This document shows, piece after piece, positions 53,605 through 62,968 of a DNA stretch of 64,000 bases. Each line of letters begins with the position of its first letter. Positions within the stretch are counted from its first letter, which is position 1. Both the position numbers and the translations under genes were made by a program. A model generated the notes under the pieces. It made no database searches. It had not been told where the DNA came from and saw only the letters and a program-made list of their open reading frames with translations. This stretch comes from Hymenobacter terrenus (lineage in GTDB: Bacteria; Bacteroidota; Bacteroidia; Cytophagales; Hymenobacteraceae), in NCBI RefSeq assembly GCF_000972495.1, contig NZ_LATM01000002.1, positions 372,001 to 436,000 of the forward strand. Reading direction: 5' to 3'.

Positions 53605-54795
53605 TTAGCGCACGGGTTCGGCAAGGGCCATTCCGGCTACTTCCTCATACACACCACGTACTTGCCGCGCGGTTTCGCGCCAAGAGAACTTTTGCACGCG
53701 CTCAAGGCCCCGGGACACGAGTGTATTGCGCTCAACCGGGTCATTTTGTAGGCGCACAATAGCAGCGGCAATGGTTTCGGGCTGGAAAGGGTCAATTAGC
53801 AAGGCGGCTCCGCCAGCCACTTCGGGCATAGACGAGGTGTCGCTGGTAATGACCGGAGTGCCGCAAGCCATTGCCTCCAGAATGGGAATGCCAAAGCTCT
53901 CGCGCAGGGAAGGGTAGAGAAATGCCTGCGCCAGATTATAAATGAGCGGCAGTTCGGGGTTGGGCACATAGCCGCAGAGCAGAATGTCGTTTCGCAAGTC
54001 GGGAGCGTTCAACTCTTGTAATATACCCATCAGCGAACTCTCTTTATAGTCCAACATAACCAATTTGAAATTAAGCTGACCCTGCTGTTTGAGTAGGGCT
54101 AAGGCTTGTAACACGCCCCGCAGATTTTTTTTAGGGTCGGTGTTGGCCAAAAAGAACAGAAAATTATCCGGCAAGCCATAGCGTGCCTTGGCCGTGGTCA
54201 AGAGCATGTCGTCGGTGATAGGCCGAAACTGTTCGCCGACGCTGTTGTACACTACCTGCACTTGGTCGGGCGGGCCAGGTAGCCGTTGCACAATGCGGGC
54301 GCGCTCGAAGGCTGAAACAGTGAGCACGCGCTGACACTTGGGCATCACGCGGGGCACGTTCCAACGTCGGTATAGGTTGCCAGCGCGTTGGTACCAGCTG
54401 CCCCGGCGTAAATCCAATGGCTCCAAATAAATAATGTCGTGCAGCGTGAGCACCAAAGGCATGCCTGCTTGCAACGGCGCCGTGTTGCTGGTGCAGTGTA
54501 ATAGTTGTACGCCCGCTCGCTGTGCTGCGCGAGGCAGCAGCACCTGCTCCCACAAGGGATAAGGGCCACCAGCTACTTCCACAATATGAAAGTTAGCGGT
54601 TTCCTGTAGTACAGCGCGGTCTTCGTCTGGCTTTACGAAAATGAAATACTCATTGGTATGGTCAATTTGCTGAAGATGCTTAATGAGCTCCAGAGCCACG
54701 ATATCCATGCCGTGCTTATGGGGCCGGAAAAGACGTTGAGCTTCTATACCAATCCTCAAAGGGCGTGGGGTGTGGGGCGTTGGGCTTGAGTTCAT
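53605..54795 (-). CDS. Family 4 glycosyltransferase
   Basis: 396 residues from the ATG at 54795 (MNSSPTPHTPRPLRIGIEAQ). GT-B fold with FLANTDPKKNLRGVLQALA and the GT4 signature ESFGIPILEAMACGTPVITS containing E-x7-E. Retaining transferase, likely mannosyl- or galactosyl-type. Confidence 0.92.
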   Translation of the reverse strand: MNSSPTPHTPRPLRIGIEAQRLFRPHKHGMDIVALELIKHLQQIDHTNEYFIFVKPDEDRAVLQETANFHIVEVAGGPYPLWEQVLLPRAAQRAGVQLLHCTSNTAPLQAGMPLVLTLHDIIYLEPLDLRRGSWYQRAGNLYRRWNVPRVMPKCQRVLTVSAFERARIVQRLPGPPDQVQVVYNSVGEQFRPITDDMLLTTAKARYGLPDNFLFFLANTDPKKNLRGVLQALALLKQQGQLNFKLVMLDYKESSLMGILQELNAPDLRNDILLCGYVPNPELPLIYNLAQAFLYPSLRESFGIPILEAMACGTPVITSDTSSMPEVAGGAALLIDPFQPETIAAAIVRLQNDPVERNTLVSRGLERVQKFSWRETARQVRGVYEEVAGMALAEPVR

Positions 54796-55238
54796 CAGCA
54801 AAGGTTGGATAAAGGAAAAGTCATCAGCGAGTAAAGCTAAGTTCCGATTAAGGAAGGCGTGAGGGAGGGAATGACCCGCAGTAGCCCGTAGCGGGCCACT
54901 CAGCCACAGCTTTGAGTAAGGCAATTTGAGCTCTACGCTAGCCTTGACCATGGATATTTAACACGACTTCCCGTCTGTGCAGCTACTCCTGCGCGCCATT
55001 AGTCAGTCTGAACATAATCCACAAATATTGTCATTGCGCAGGCGACGCTTGCCTTCGCCGTATTGCTCAGCACCAGGCAGTTTTCAATATAGCGCATCTG
55101 TGTGAATCAGCTATGCGGATTGGCTAGTTGGGAGCGGATTGCTTCGACTTGGCCCGCAATCCGCTGCGCACTCCAATAATAAAACAAATAAGAGTAGGTA
55201 AAGCAATGATTTCCCAAGGCATGAGCGTCGATTATCTT
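54796..55238. other. Gene-free interval within the polysaccharide cluster
   Basis: 443 bases with no convincing gene, RNA or repeat. An extension of the upstream frame to 54951 is possible but unlikely. Confidence 0.5.
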
Positions 55239-56435
55239 TTAGGATTGGGAAGAACTACTTGCTGGGCGAGCCGCGTGGGGCGTGTGCATGAAAGAGGTTT
55301 TAGCCTTTCTGATTTGCAACAAGGCCAAAAGCATAGCCCCCAAGGCAACCGGCAGGTGTAGCACGGCCCGCCCCACTTGGCGGGTATACAGGTTCGCTGG
55401 CAGCGCCAGCAACAGCGCTGAGCCGGCGCCGACTAACAGCCCCAGCCAGAAGTTGGTCCCGGGGCCTATCGGCCACAGTATGGAAAGCACCACTAGCAAT
55501 CCTAACACCCCCAATAGCAAAATACGAGGCAGCAACATGGACTGAACGATTTTATCGAAAAAATCCCAGTTGCCTTGGCCCAACTGCCGTAAGCCTTCAC
55601 CGAAGTACTTGACAAGAAATTCCTGTTGGGTGGCCAACCAGCGGGTGCGCTGTGTGGCAAAGACTTTGGAATTAGGGATTTTTTCGTCGTATACGTAAGC
55701 TTTAGGCAGGTAGGCAATTTTGAATTTGTCTCGCAAAACTCTGAAATCAAGCTCTTTGTCCTCGCCAGGGGTGTCGCCAATATCTTGCAGCAACTGGTGT
55801 AGGTAATCGTAGTCGAACGCCATACCAGAGCCGATAAGGGCCGAAGACATACCCAGGTTAGCGTGGCCCTGGCGGAAAATATGGTTGTTGATTTCTTCGT
55901 TGCAAGCGTCGAGCACGGCGAAAGGCGAGTCGAGGTTTTTGGCAGTGCGGTGGCCCTGCACCACTCGGTAGCCGGCTGCGAAGGCCTCGTTTACCTGCGT
56001 CAGAAAGCCTGGCGCCATCACATTGTCAACGTCCAGAATCACGGCCACGTCATATGCTTGCTTGGGCAGCAAATCCAGTGCCGCGAGCAAGGCCTTTCCC
56101 TTGGTGCTTTTGGCGAAGGTGACTTCCACCACGCCGGCTCCCTGCTGACGGAGGGCCTGCACCGTAGCCGGCTGCAACCCATCGGCGATGACCTGGACGT
56201 CGGCCTGCCCGTCGTACTGATGGCGCACGGCCTCCACACCCGTCTCCTGAATCACAGCATCGGCCCGGTAGGCCGGCATGAGCACGCAGATGCGGCGTGG
56301 TAGCCCAGCCGAAGTCGCTGGCAAAGCCGGCGATTGCCGATGCCCGGCCAACGCGAAGAATAAAAGGTACAGCACATTGAATAGTAGATAGCCACCCAAT
56401 AGGGAAAGCAACAACGTTGACAAAAAAACGAGCAT
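55239..56435 (-). CDS. Processive-type family 2 glycosyltransferase
   Basis: 398 residues from the ATG at 56435 (MLVFLSTLLLSLLGGYLLFN). N-terminal membrane helix, GT-A domain with ICVLMPAYRADAVIQET, VILDVDNVMAP (DxD), GEDKELDFRVL and the Q-x-x-RW type motif TQRTRWLATQQEF, then membrane helices. Domain order is like chitin/hyaluronan-type or cellulose-type synthases; it may be a repeat-unit transferase instead. Confidence 0.88.
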   Translation of the reverse strand: MLVFLSTLLLSLLGGYLLFNVLYLLFFALAGHRQSPALPATSAGLPRRICVLMPAYRADAVIQETGVEAVRHQYDGQADVQVIADGLQPATVQALRQQGAGVVEVTFAKSTKGKALLAALDLLPKQAYDVAVILDVDNVMAPGFLTQVNEAFAAGYRVVQGHRTAKNLDSPFAVLDACNEEINNHIFRQGHANLGMSSALIGSGMAFDYDYLHQLLQDIGDTPGEDKELDFRVLRDKFKIAYLPKAYVYDEKIPNSKVFATQRTRWLATQQEFLVKYFGEGLRQLGQGNWDFFDKIVQSMLLPRILLLGVLGLLVVLSILWPIGPGTNFWLGLLVGAGSALLLALPANLYTRQVGRAVLHLPVALGAMLLALLQIRKAKTSFMHTPHAARPASSSSQS

Positions 56436-56514
56436 ACTCAATAGAAAAAAAGATAGAACAGCGCGGCTCAGTTCCGGCGTTGAGGGGTGGACAGGACGTG
56501 CTAAAAAGAGTCTG

Positions 56515-57552
56515 CTATATGCCCAGCGCCGGCCTGGCTCGCCGAAGCTTGAGGTTGAGCAGTAAATTAACAGCCTTGTCGAATACCAGTGCTATCCCGA
56601 TGGCGAGGGCCAGCACTATTGGCACCTCGTACAGACTAATCCTCGTTTCCGACATTGACTTCATATAGCACGAAAAAACGAACAAATGGACGATGTAAAG
56701 CGAATAGGAGAAGGATTCTATCCACAGTACGAATCGGCTGATGAGCTGAATTTTCTGGCTAATTAGGTAGAGTATAACGCAGGCTGAGAAATAGGCGATA
56801 AACATGAAGTAATCGTTGAAGATACCTCCTTGCGCGCCGGCAAATTTGTTGATAGCAAGAGAAATACCAGCCCCAAAGACAAATAGTAGCGCGTATCGGA
56901 ACAAGCCAAGCCGCAAAAGCTGAGGTAGCCATTGCTCTTTCGCCATCGCCAAACCTAGGGCAAATACCCAGAAATACTGAATAGCAGAGCTATGCCAGAT
57001 GCGGTCGTCCTGCACGCCCAGCTTGAAGATCAAAACACTATAGAGTATAGATATGCCGAAGGCGAGGCTTAATAGCGGAATGGTCTTGAGGCTTTCAGAT
57101 AATTTGAGCAGCAACGGCCACACGAGATAGAACTGCACAATGGTAGAAATAAACCAGAAATGCGGCCCGTAGCTGCCCATGTAGGGCTCGTAGAACATTT
57201 TGTACAGCAGCAAGTGACTTACATAAGCTTGCCAGCTTTCGGGATATATGGTGACGAAATGGTTGATGAGCACAATCAGCGTCAGGCCGATGTAGTACGG
57301 TAGTAGCACCTTCCTAAACCGCTTCAAATAGAAGTTGAACCAGCTAGTCGTCTTCGAAAAATACAGACCATAACTCGAAGCCAACAGGAAAATGTAGATG
57401 CCCGACCCACCGAGTAAATTGGCTTTGGCCAATAGCGGAGGCAACGGTGCGTATTTCAGAAAATGGTAGATGACGATGGTGAACATCGATAGTCCCCGGG
57501 CGAAGCTTATGAAGGTCTGCTTTTCGGGGGCAGGTGAATTGACTAGCCGCAT
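56515..57552 (-). CDS. OafA-type membrane acyltransferase
   Basis: 345 residues with about ten membrane helices. Starts with QTFISFARGLSMFTIVIYHF, the conserved R/H-bearing first helix of acyltransferase family 3, and has MGSYGPHFWFISTIVQFYLV later. Adds acetyl or other acyl groups to the surface polysaccharide. Confidence 0.9.
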   Translation of the reverse strand: MRLVNSPAPEKQTFISFARGLSMFTIVIYHFLKYAPLPPLLAKANLLGGSGIYIFLLASSYGLYFSKTTSWFNFYLKRFRKVLLPYYIGLTLIVLINHFVTIYPESWQAYVSHLLLYKMFYEPYMGSYGPHFWFISTIVQFYLVWPLLLKLSESLKTIPLLSLAFGISILYSVLIFKLGVQDDRIWHSSAIQYFWVFALGLAMAKEQWLPQLLRLGLFRYALLFVFGAGISLAINKFAGAQGGIFNDYFMFIAYFSACVILYLISQKIQLISRFVLWIESFSYSLYIVHLFVFSCYMKSMSETRISLYEVPIVLALAIGIALVFDKAVNLLLNLKLRRARPALGI

Positions 57553-57689
57553 AAGCGAAAGTGGATATAAGATTCTACTGGCGCAGGGTCGATTGCTGAA
57601 TTACTGCTTGTTTGAAAAGATGCCATTGGCATCCGACAGTTGAAAAGCAGAACTCCGGGCCACAAACATTAAGTACCGGGCAGTAGGAG

Positions 57690-58601
57690 TCAGTTGGATA
57701 GGAAATGATTTACATGTATATTGTTGCCTTGCAGGTGCCACCCAACGCCGCGCCAGAGCGCGCGCAAGTGCGACCATTGGCGCCGGTAGGCGTACATCAG
57801 GCTGTTTTTGGGCAGCGCTATGGACAGGAAAAAAAGACAGCCGCTCCAAAAACGCCAGCCCTGAGAATTGCGCCGGATATAGAGCAGGCGATTGCGGTTC
57901 ATATAGTAGGTCCGCAGCACCGAGCCCTGGCCTACTGATACTGACTCTTTGTGGTAAATTACCCCTTGTGACTCGTAGTAACTCAGGTATCCCATGCGCT
58001 TAATCATTTCGCACCAATCAAGCTCTTCGTAGTATAGAAAGTACAACTCGGGCATGAGGCCTGCCCGCCGGATAACCTCGGTCGGCACCATCATGGCCGC
58101 CCCGTGAATCAGGTCGGTGGAGCGGGAGTTGTCGTGCTGCCCGTTGTCGGGCTCCAGGTAACCGGTAACGTGGCCCCGGCCGGTCCAGGGGCTGATGCCA
58201 TCGCAGCCAGCGTACTGAATCAGGTTGTTGGTGCCGTAAAAAATGATTTTCGGCGACACAACCCCAACGCGCGGGTCGCGCTCGAACACGTCTACCAGGG
58301 CGTCCAGCAGGTTCGGGGTTACTTCGGTGTCGTTATTTAGAAACAGGCAATAGGTGCCCTTCGCGGACCGAATGCCAAGGTTGTTACCACCCGCAAATCC
58401 CAGATTTTGGGGCGAGCGGATGAGCTGTACTTCCGGGAATCGCTCCGCGATACTACCCGGGTCTTCGGTAGGGGAGGCGTTGTCGACCACGATTACTTCG
58501 TAGTTGGGGTAAGTCAGCTCTCGCAGCGAGGCCAGCATGGCGCACGTTACTTCAGCCTGGTTGTAATTAATGGAAATGATAGAAACCAGTGGCTTATGCA
58601 T
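57690..58601 (-). CDS. Family 2 glycosyltransferase (rhamnosyltransferase-like)
   Basis: 303 residues. SIISINYNQAEVTCAMLASL, VIVVDNASPTEDPGS, NLGFAGGNNLGIRSAKGTY and FLNNDTEVTP are those of the WbbL/RfbN-like GT2 group. Start overlaps the end of the polymerase gene by eight bases, so they are translated together. Confidence 0.92.
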   Translation of the reverse strand: MHKPLVSIISINYNQAEVTCAMLASLRELTYPNYEVIVVDNASPTEDPGSIAERFPEVQLIRSPQNLGFAGGNNLGIRSAKGTYCLFLNNDTEVTPNLLDALVDVFERDPRVGVVSPKIIFYGTNNLIQYAGCDGISPWTGRGHVTGYLEPDNGQHDNSRSTDLIHGAAMMVPTEVIRRAGLMPELYFLYYEELDWCEMIKRMGYLSYYESQGVIYHKESVSVGQGSVLRTYYMNRNRLLYIRRNSQGWRFWSGCLFFLSIALPKNSLMYAYRRQWSHLRALWRGVGWHLQGNNIHVNHFLSN

Positions 58602-60039
58602 GAGCAGAGGGAGCTACAGGGGTGTCTAAGTCAGGCCCCAAAAAGATAAATGCCCAGGAAATGTATACAATCATGGAGGACGGCATCTGATTGATTACCT
58701 CGTTGCCGTAGCTACTCACCAGAATGCCCACCGAGCCCGCCGTGAGGGCCAGTAGCTTCTGGCGCAGCCTGGCATCGCGCGTGTTCCAGACAATGCCACA
58801 ACACCTGCCTTGGATGTAGAACATCATCCCAATCCAGATAAGGAAGCCAACAATGCCATACTCGGCCCATACTTTTACATAGTAGCTATCGGGGGCAATC
58901 GAGGCCAGAAACTTGTCATTGTTATACTTGACTCCCCACATACCGATGGTGCCCACGCCGCCGCCAAAAGGCCGGCTGGCCAAGTACTGGCGCAGCGTAG
59001 CCTGGTTCTTGAGTCGCAGCTGGAAGGAAGCATCCTGTGGGTTGATGGAGGTTCGGAGCCGTACAATGTTGGCGTTGCCGTTGCCGATGGTGGTATACTT
59101 CAAAACGCCCAGCGCGCCCAGAGCAATCACTGATCCTAAGAGTAATATTTTAGTCTGCTTGCTGAGTATCAGGTAGGTGAATACCCCCGCTAGTAGTACG
59201 AACATGGCGCCCCGCGTGCCCGAAATAAGCATGCCGTAGAAGAGTAGCAGTGCGGCCGCGGCAAACAATAGTCTTTTCCACCAGACAAACGGCCCCAAGG
59301 CTAAAATCAAGCAAATCACCCCGACGTGCGCCTGGGATGCTCCAAACTGAGCCGCTTCGCTGAAAAAGGAGAATATCCGCAGCTTGCCCCAGATAATATG
59401 GGTAGTGTAAGCACCTTGGTTGAGCCATTGCTGCTCCATGAAGTCTACCCCAAATACGTCTTGCTTAATGCCATAGAGCGTGCCCAATACCGAAAATAGG
59501 ATAATCAGACATAGAAAAAGACGTAAGTCACGTGCTCTGTAAAACACCAGGAAAGTCAGCGGAGCCGTCAGAAGAAGAAAGAGCGTGGTGCCTCGCATTT
59601 CATAAAACCACCCCACCGGGCTGGCCCCAGCCGGATTGAGCAGTTCGAGAACATTGATGCCAAACCACGCCAACGCCAGCAGGCACAAGCTATTTTGCAG
59701 GCGGCCCCAACTAAATTCGCCTGACTGGTGGAATGCTGCCGATATCCAGGTAAGGAGCAGCAGGGCCTCCATCCCCAGCCCGAAGGGAATGCCGGGAATG
59801 TGCCGCACCATCGTCATAATAAGGAAGCAATAGACAATGTAGGCTACAAAGCCTGCGCGCGGGTTGCTGAATACCAGCACCAGAAAAAAGCCTAATAGGG
59901 GAGTTGCTACCAGCAAAGCCGGCACCACTAGGCCTGCCATGCTGACCAGCCAGCCAACTACCAAGGCGCCGACTACCGCTGCCAGCAACAGCCAGCGCGA
60001 ACTAAGCATGGTTTGGGAAAGGGGCGGCGAAAATTTCAT
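58594..60039 (-). CDS. O-antigen ligase/polymerase family protein (Wzy-like)
   Basis: 481 residues, about eleven membrane helices and a large periplasmic loop with SRPFGGGVGTIGMW. The loop segment RLKNQATLRQYLASRPFGGG is the Wzy_C/O-antigen ligase pattern. In this cluster, with a Wzx-like flippase and chain-length protein, polymerase is the more likely role. Confidence 0.87.
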   Translation of the reverse strand: MKFSPPLSQTMLSSRWLLLAAVVGALVVGWLVSMAGLVVPALLVATPLLGFFLVLVFSNPRAGFVAYIVYCFLIMTMVRHIPGIPFGLGMEALLLLTWISAAFHQSGEFSWGRLQNSLCLLALAWFGINVLELLNPAGASPVGWFYEMRGTTLFLLLTAPLTFLVFYRARDLRLFLCLIILFSVLGTLYGIKQDVFGVDFMEQQWLNQGAYTTHIIWGKLRIFSFFSEAAQFGASQAHVGVICLILALGPFVWWKRLLFAAAALLLFYGMLISGTRGAMFVLLAGVFTYLILSKQTKILLLGSVIALGALGVLKYTTIGNGNANIVRLRTSINPQDASFQLRLKNQATLRQYLASRPFGGGVGTIGMWGVKYNNDKFLASIAPDSYYVKVWAEYGIVGFLIWIGMMFYIQGRCCGIVWNTRDARLRQKLLALTAGSVGILVSSYGNEVINQMPSSMIVYISWAFIFLGPDLDTPVAPSAHA

Positions 60040-60080
60040 GAGAAAGGCAACGCTGCGCAGAAGAAGATGAACAGCAGCAG

Positions 60081-62225
60081 TTAGCTGAGCGCCTCTTCGC
60101 TATAATATGGGGCCACACCTGCTAACACAACTTCAATCGGGGCCGGCGTAGCAGTCTTGAGTTGTTCGAGGGCTTGGCGGTCGGTGAGGTGCCAGGGGCG
60201 AGTAGCCGGTACAGTAAGGAAAATCAAACTCAGCTGCTGCAATACGCCAACAGGCAGCGCTTCTTCGCGGAGGGCTGGGAACTCAATCAGCACGATTCGT
60301 GGGCTGGCGTCGGAGGGGTTGTTTTTCGCCGTTTGCTTGGGAGCCGCTTGCCGGATCAGCTCATCGAGCTGCCATCCATGAACTGCGGCCGTTTCGGGCG
60401 CATAAAACAAGGCCGGGGCAGCGTTGGGTTTTTCGATTTGATTGCTGTTTGGGTACAGCGTCAGGGTCTGAATGCCCATCTCCTGACAGCGCTGAGTCAG
60501 GGCTTGGCAGAGTGTGGTTTTGCCTTCCTGATGCTGCACGCTGAATACGCCTAGCACAAAAGGCGAGGCGGCCGGAGGGGTGTTGGCTTTGAGTAGCACG
60601 TGCCGCACTAGCCGGTCTATCTGGCGCTGCTGCGAAGTCTGGAACTGCTCGGTAGGCGCGGTATTTGTATCGAGCATCATTCCGGCCACTGGCAACCCAA
60701 TCTGACGAGCAGCTATCTGCGGCTTCTTCAAGGATTTATCCAGCAAACCCATAGTTAGTACCGAGCCCAGCATAAAGACGAAACCGCTCACGAAGCTCAG
60801 TAACACCAGCATCAGCACCTTGCTGGTTCGGGGCTTCAAGGGCAGGTTTGGCGGGTCAATAATTTTAAGATTGGCGCTAATCTGCGTATTCTGTTCAGAT
60901 GCTTTGCTGGTATTCAGGCTGCTAAGTATATCAAGATAAGCTTTCTCGGCCAAGGCAATTTCGCGTTCAATGCGCTTAAGCGTAGCCCCAAGCGGCGCCA
61001 TGCGTCCATACTCGCGCTCAAACTCGGCCTCACGCTTCCTCATCACATCCAGCTTGGCCCTGTTCGATTCTACCAGTACCATATCTTGCACCCAGGCGGT
61101 GAGCAGGTCTTGACTGGGAACCCCCTCGGGGGAGGTGCTGTGGGCAAAGTAGATATCGACGTTATTTTGAATGGCCCGCGCAGCTTTGTCAGCTTCAGCC
61201 TGGAGTTGCTGCAACTGCCGGGGTTTAGCGCCCGTGCCGGCTTCTTGCTGCTGGTTGAAGAGCTGTTCGTCAGCAATAGCAGCGTTGAGACGGCTGAGCT
61301 TCTGCCGCTGCTCCACAATCTGACGGCTGTTAAGTAGCGCCACCTCTTGCCCACCAAGTCGCTTGTTGATGGCCTTCAGCGCGGCTAACGAACCGGCATA
61401 TTCTTGGCTCACTTGGTTGAGGGCCGTGGCCAAGGCTTCTTTCTCAGCGGCGATGTTGCTCACCTGTGCTTCGTAGTCAACAATGTTATTGTCGCGGTTG
61501 AAGGCCAGATTCTCACTCTCGGCCTTCTCCAGCCGGGCCTTGGCTCGCTTTAGTTCTGCTTCATAATACTGAATGACCGACGTGGTTTGCCGTTCGCGCA
61601 AGCCTTTCGATTGGCCCAGAAAAGTCTGGGTCACCAACTCCAGCGTATAGCGGCAGATTTCTGGGTTGTAGCTCTCATAATCCAGCCGAAGCAGGTCGCT
61701 TAGCCCGACACGCGTGGCCCTTAGGTTGGAGAGCGCTGATAGGGAATACGTTGGGTTGTAAGAGTTTAGCAGTTCGTAAACAGCATTAGAATTATTAGCC
61801 TGTGCGTAGTGCCGCACCAATTGCTGAGTGGCTAATAAAGAGGGACCCGTAAGTTGCCGGCGTACGTCGGCCGGCAACCCTTCCCGCAGGTCCTCGTAAG
61901 GAAGGGTATTGAGCAGGGCCGGCTGCTGGTTGGTTTGCCACAAGTGGGTAGCCAGCAACTGATAAATCACTTCTTCCTTCGTAGAGCGCGCCGTCGCCAG
62001 ATTAATCAGGTTGTCAAATGCATTATTGGTTGCGTTGAGATCTGCCTCCACGTTACCAGTCAGGGAATAGCCTGATGCAATACCAGTATAAATGGTGGTG
62101 TCGGAACCGTAAGACTTAGGAAGGTGGCGAGCGAAAAAATAAGTGGAAACACCGAGCACTACGGGTACTAATACCAGCAGCAGCCATTTTCGCGCCAGCA
62201 GCCGGAGTACGTCAGATAAGCTCAT
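60081..62225 (-). CDS. Wzc/GumC-like polysaccharide co-polymerase with degenerate kinase domain
   Basis: 714 residues. Wzz domain with N-terminal helix KWLLLVLVPVVLGVSTYFFA, long coiled coil (about 225-440), Pro-rich second helix near PPNLPLKPRTSKVLMLVLLS, and a C-terminal P-loop-like domain. There VQHQEGKTTL resembles the BY-kinase Walker A. The Walker A' Asp is absent (TLTLYPNSNQ), Walker B reads VLIEFPAL and there is no tyrosine-rich tail. It likely controls chain length and export without tyrosine kinase activity. Its start overlaps the stop of the TolC-like gene by four bases. Confidence 0.88.
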   Translation of the reverse strand: MSLSDVLRLLARKWLLLVLVPVVLGVSTYFFARHLPKSYGSDTTIYTGIASGYSLTGNVEADLNATNNAFDNLINLATARSTKEEVIYQLLATHLWQTNQQPALLNTLPYEDLREGLPADVRRQLTGPSLLATQQLVRHYAQANNSNAVYELLNSYNPTYSLSALSNLRATRVGLSDLLRLDYESYNPEICRYTLELVTQTFLGQSKGLRERQTTSVIQYYEAELKRAKARLEKAESENLAFNRDNNIVDYEAQVSNIAAEKEALATALNQVSQEYAGSLAALKAINKRLGGQEVALLNSRQIVEQRQKLSRLNAAIADEQLFNQQQEAGTGAKPRQLQQLQAEADKAARAIQNNVDIYFAHSTSPEGVPSQDLLTAWVQDMVLVESNRAKLDVMRKREAEFEREYGRMAPLGATLKRIEREIALAEKAYLDILSSLNTSKASEQNTQISANLKIIDPPNLPLKPRTSKVLMLVLLSFVSGFVFMLGSVLTMGLLDKSLKKPQIAARQIGLPVAGMMLDTNTAPTEQFQTSQQRQIDRLVRHVLLKANTPPAASPFVLGVFSVQHQEGKTTLCQALTQRCQEMGIQTLTLYPNSNQIEKPNAAPALFYAPETAAVHGWQLDELIRQAAPKQTAKNNPSDASPRIVLIEFPALREEALPVGVLQQLSLIFLTVPATRPWHLTDRQALEQLKTATPAPIEVVLAGVAPYYSEEALS

Positions 62226-62968
62226 TGGCGGGTAGTCATTAAAGATGAAATTTTGGTGCCCACAACTTCTTCCAGCAGCATGAACGCCGTGTCGTATTGG
62301 TTGCGGGCCGTTACCTCGGCTATGGTCGCATCAGTATACTGCCCGTTAGCCTCCGAAAAGGCCGTTAACGACAGTTGCCCTTGACGAAATTGTCTTTCCG
62401 CCAGCTTGTAGTTGGTTTGCGAAGCTACCGATGCTTCCTGTCGCAGTGTTAGCAACTTTTTAGCCAGCAACACGTTCTGGTAAAGAGGAATCAGTTGTTG
62501 GCGCACCACGTTTTCACGCTCCTGTCGAAAGGACTCGTTGCGCTCATAAAACAGTTCCTGCTTCTTAATGAGGTGGTTCCGATTAACAATTCGGTCGAGG
62601 GGGAGGGAAAGGCTTACACCGGTAGAGTAACGAACGGAGTTGACTGTTGCAAACTGACCCGGACTGTCCGGGTCTGGTACGGCACCGCCTGCAAGGTTGC
62701 CATAGTTAAAAGTGCCAGCCAAAGCAAGGCTCCCGAGAATGCTTTTTTTTGCGATTTTAAGGTCTTGCTGACTGATAGCTTTTTCTGTTTCCATCCCCTT
62801 CAGTTGCGCCGAGTGTTGGACGGCAGCAGCAGTGAGGAGTGGTAGAGCGGTAGCTGGAGAGTCGAAAAAAATAGTTTGCCAGCTACTGTTAGGTGTGGGT
62901 TGGGCCTGGGCCTGGGCAAGCGATGTATGCAATACCAGTACCAGGCCACCCAAGAGCTTTCTAATCAT
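62222..62968 (-). CDS. Short TolC-family outer membrane protein
   Basis: 248 residues with a signal peptide (KLLGGLVLVLHTSLAQAQAQ). TolC-type helical segments (LPLLTAAAVQHSAQLKGMET, KLAERQFRQGQLSLTAFSEA) and a beta strand region (RYSTGVSLSLPLDR). TolC proteins are usually 430-490 residues with two repeats; this has about one. It overlaps the flanking genes by four bases on both sides, so it belongs to the export machinery and may take the place of a Wza-type channel, which is not seen. Confidence 0.82.
   Translation of the reverse strand: MIRKLLGGLVLVLHTSLAQAQAQPTPNSSWQTIFFDSPATALPLLTAAAVQHSAQLKGMETEKAISQQDLKIAKKSILGSLALAGTFNYGNLAGGAVPDPDSPGQFATVNSVRYSTGVSLSLPLDRIVNRNHLIKKQELFYERNESFRQERENVVRQQLIPLYQNVLLAKKLLTLRQEASVASQTNYKLAERQFRQGQLSLTAFSEANGQYTDATIAEVTARNQYDTAFMLLEEVVGTKISSLMTTRQ

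Noticed and set aside
53374..53751. 125-codon plus-strand frame
   Set aside because: Half of it is antisense to the glycosyltransferase at 53605; composition and content show no protein features.
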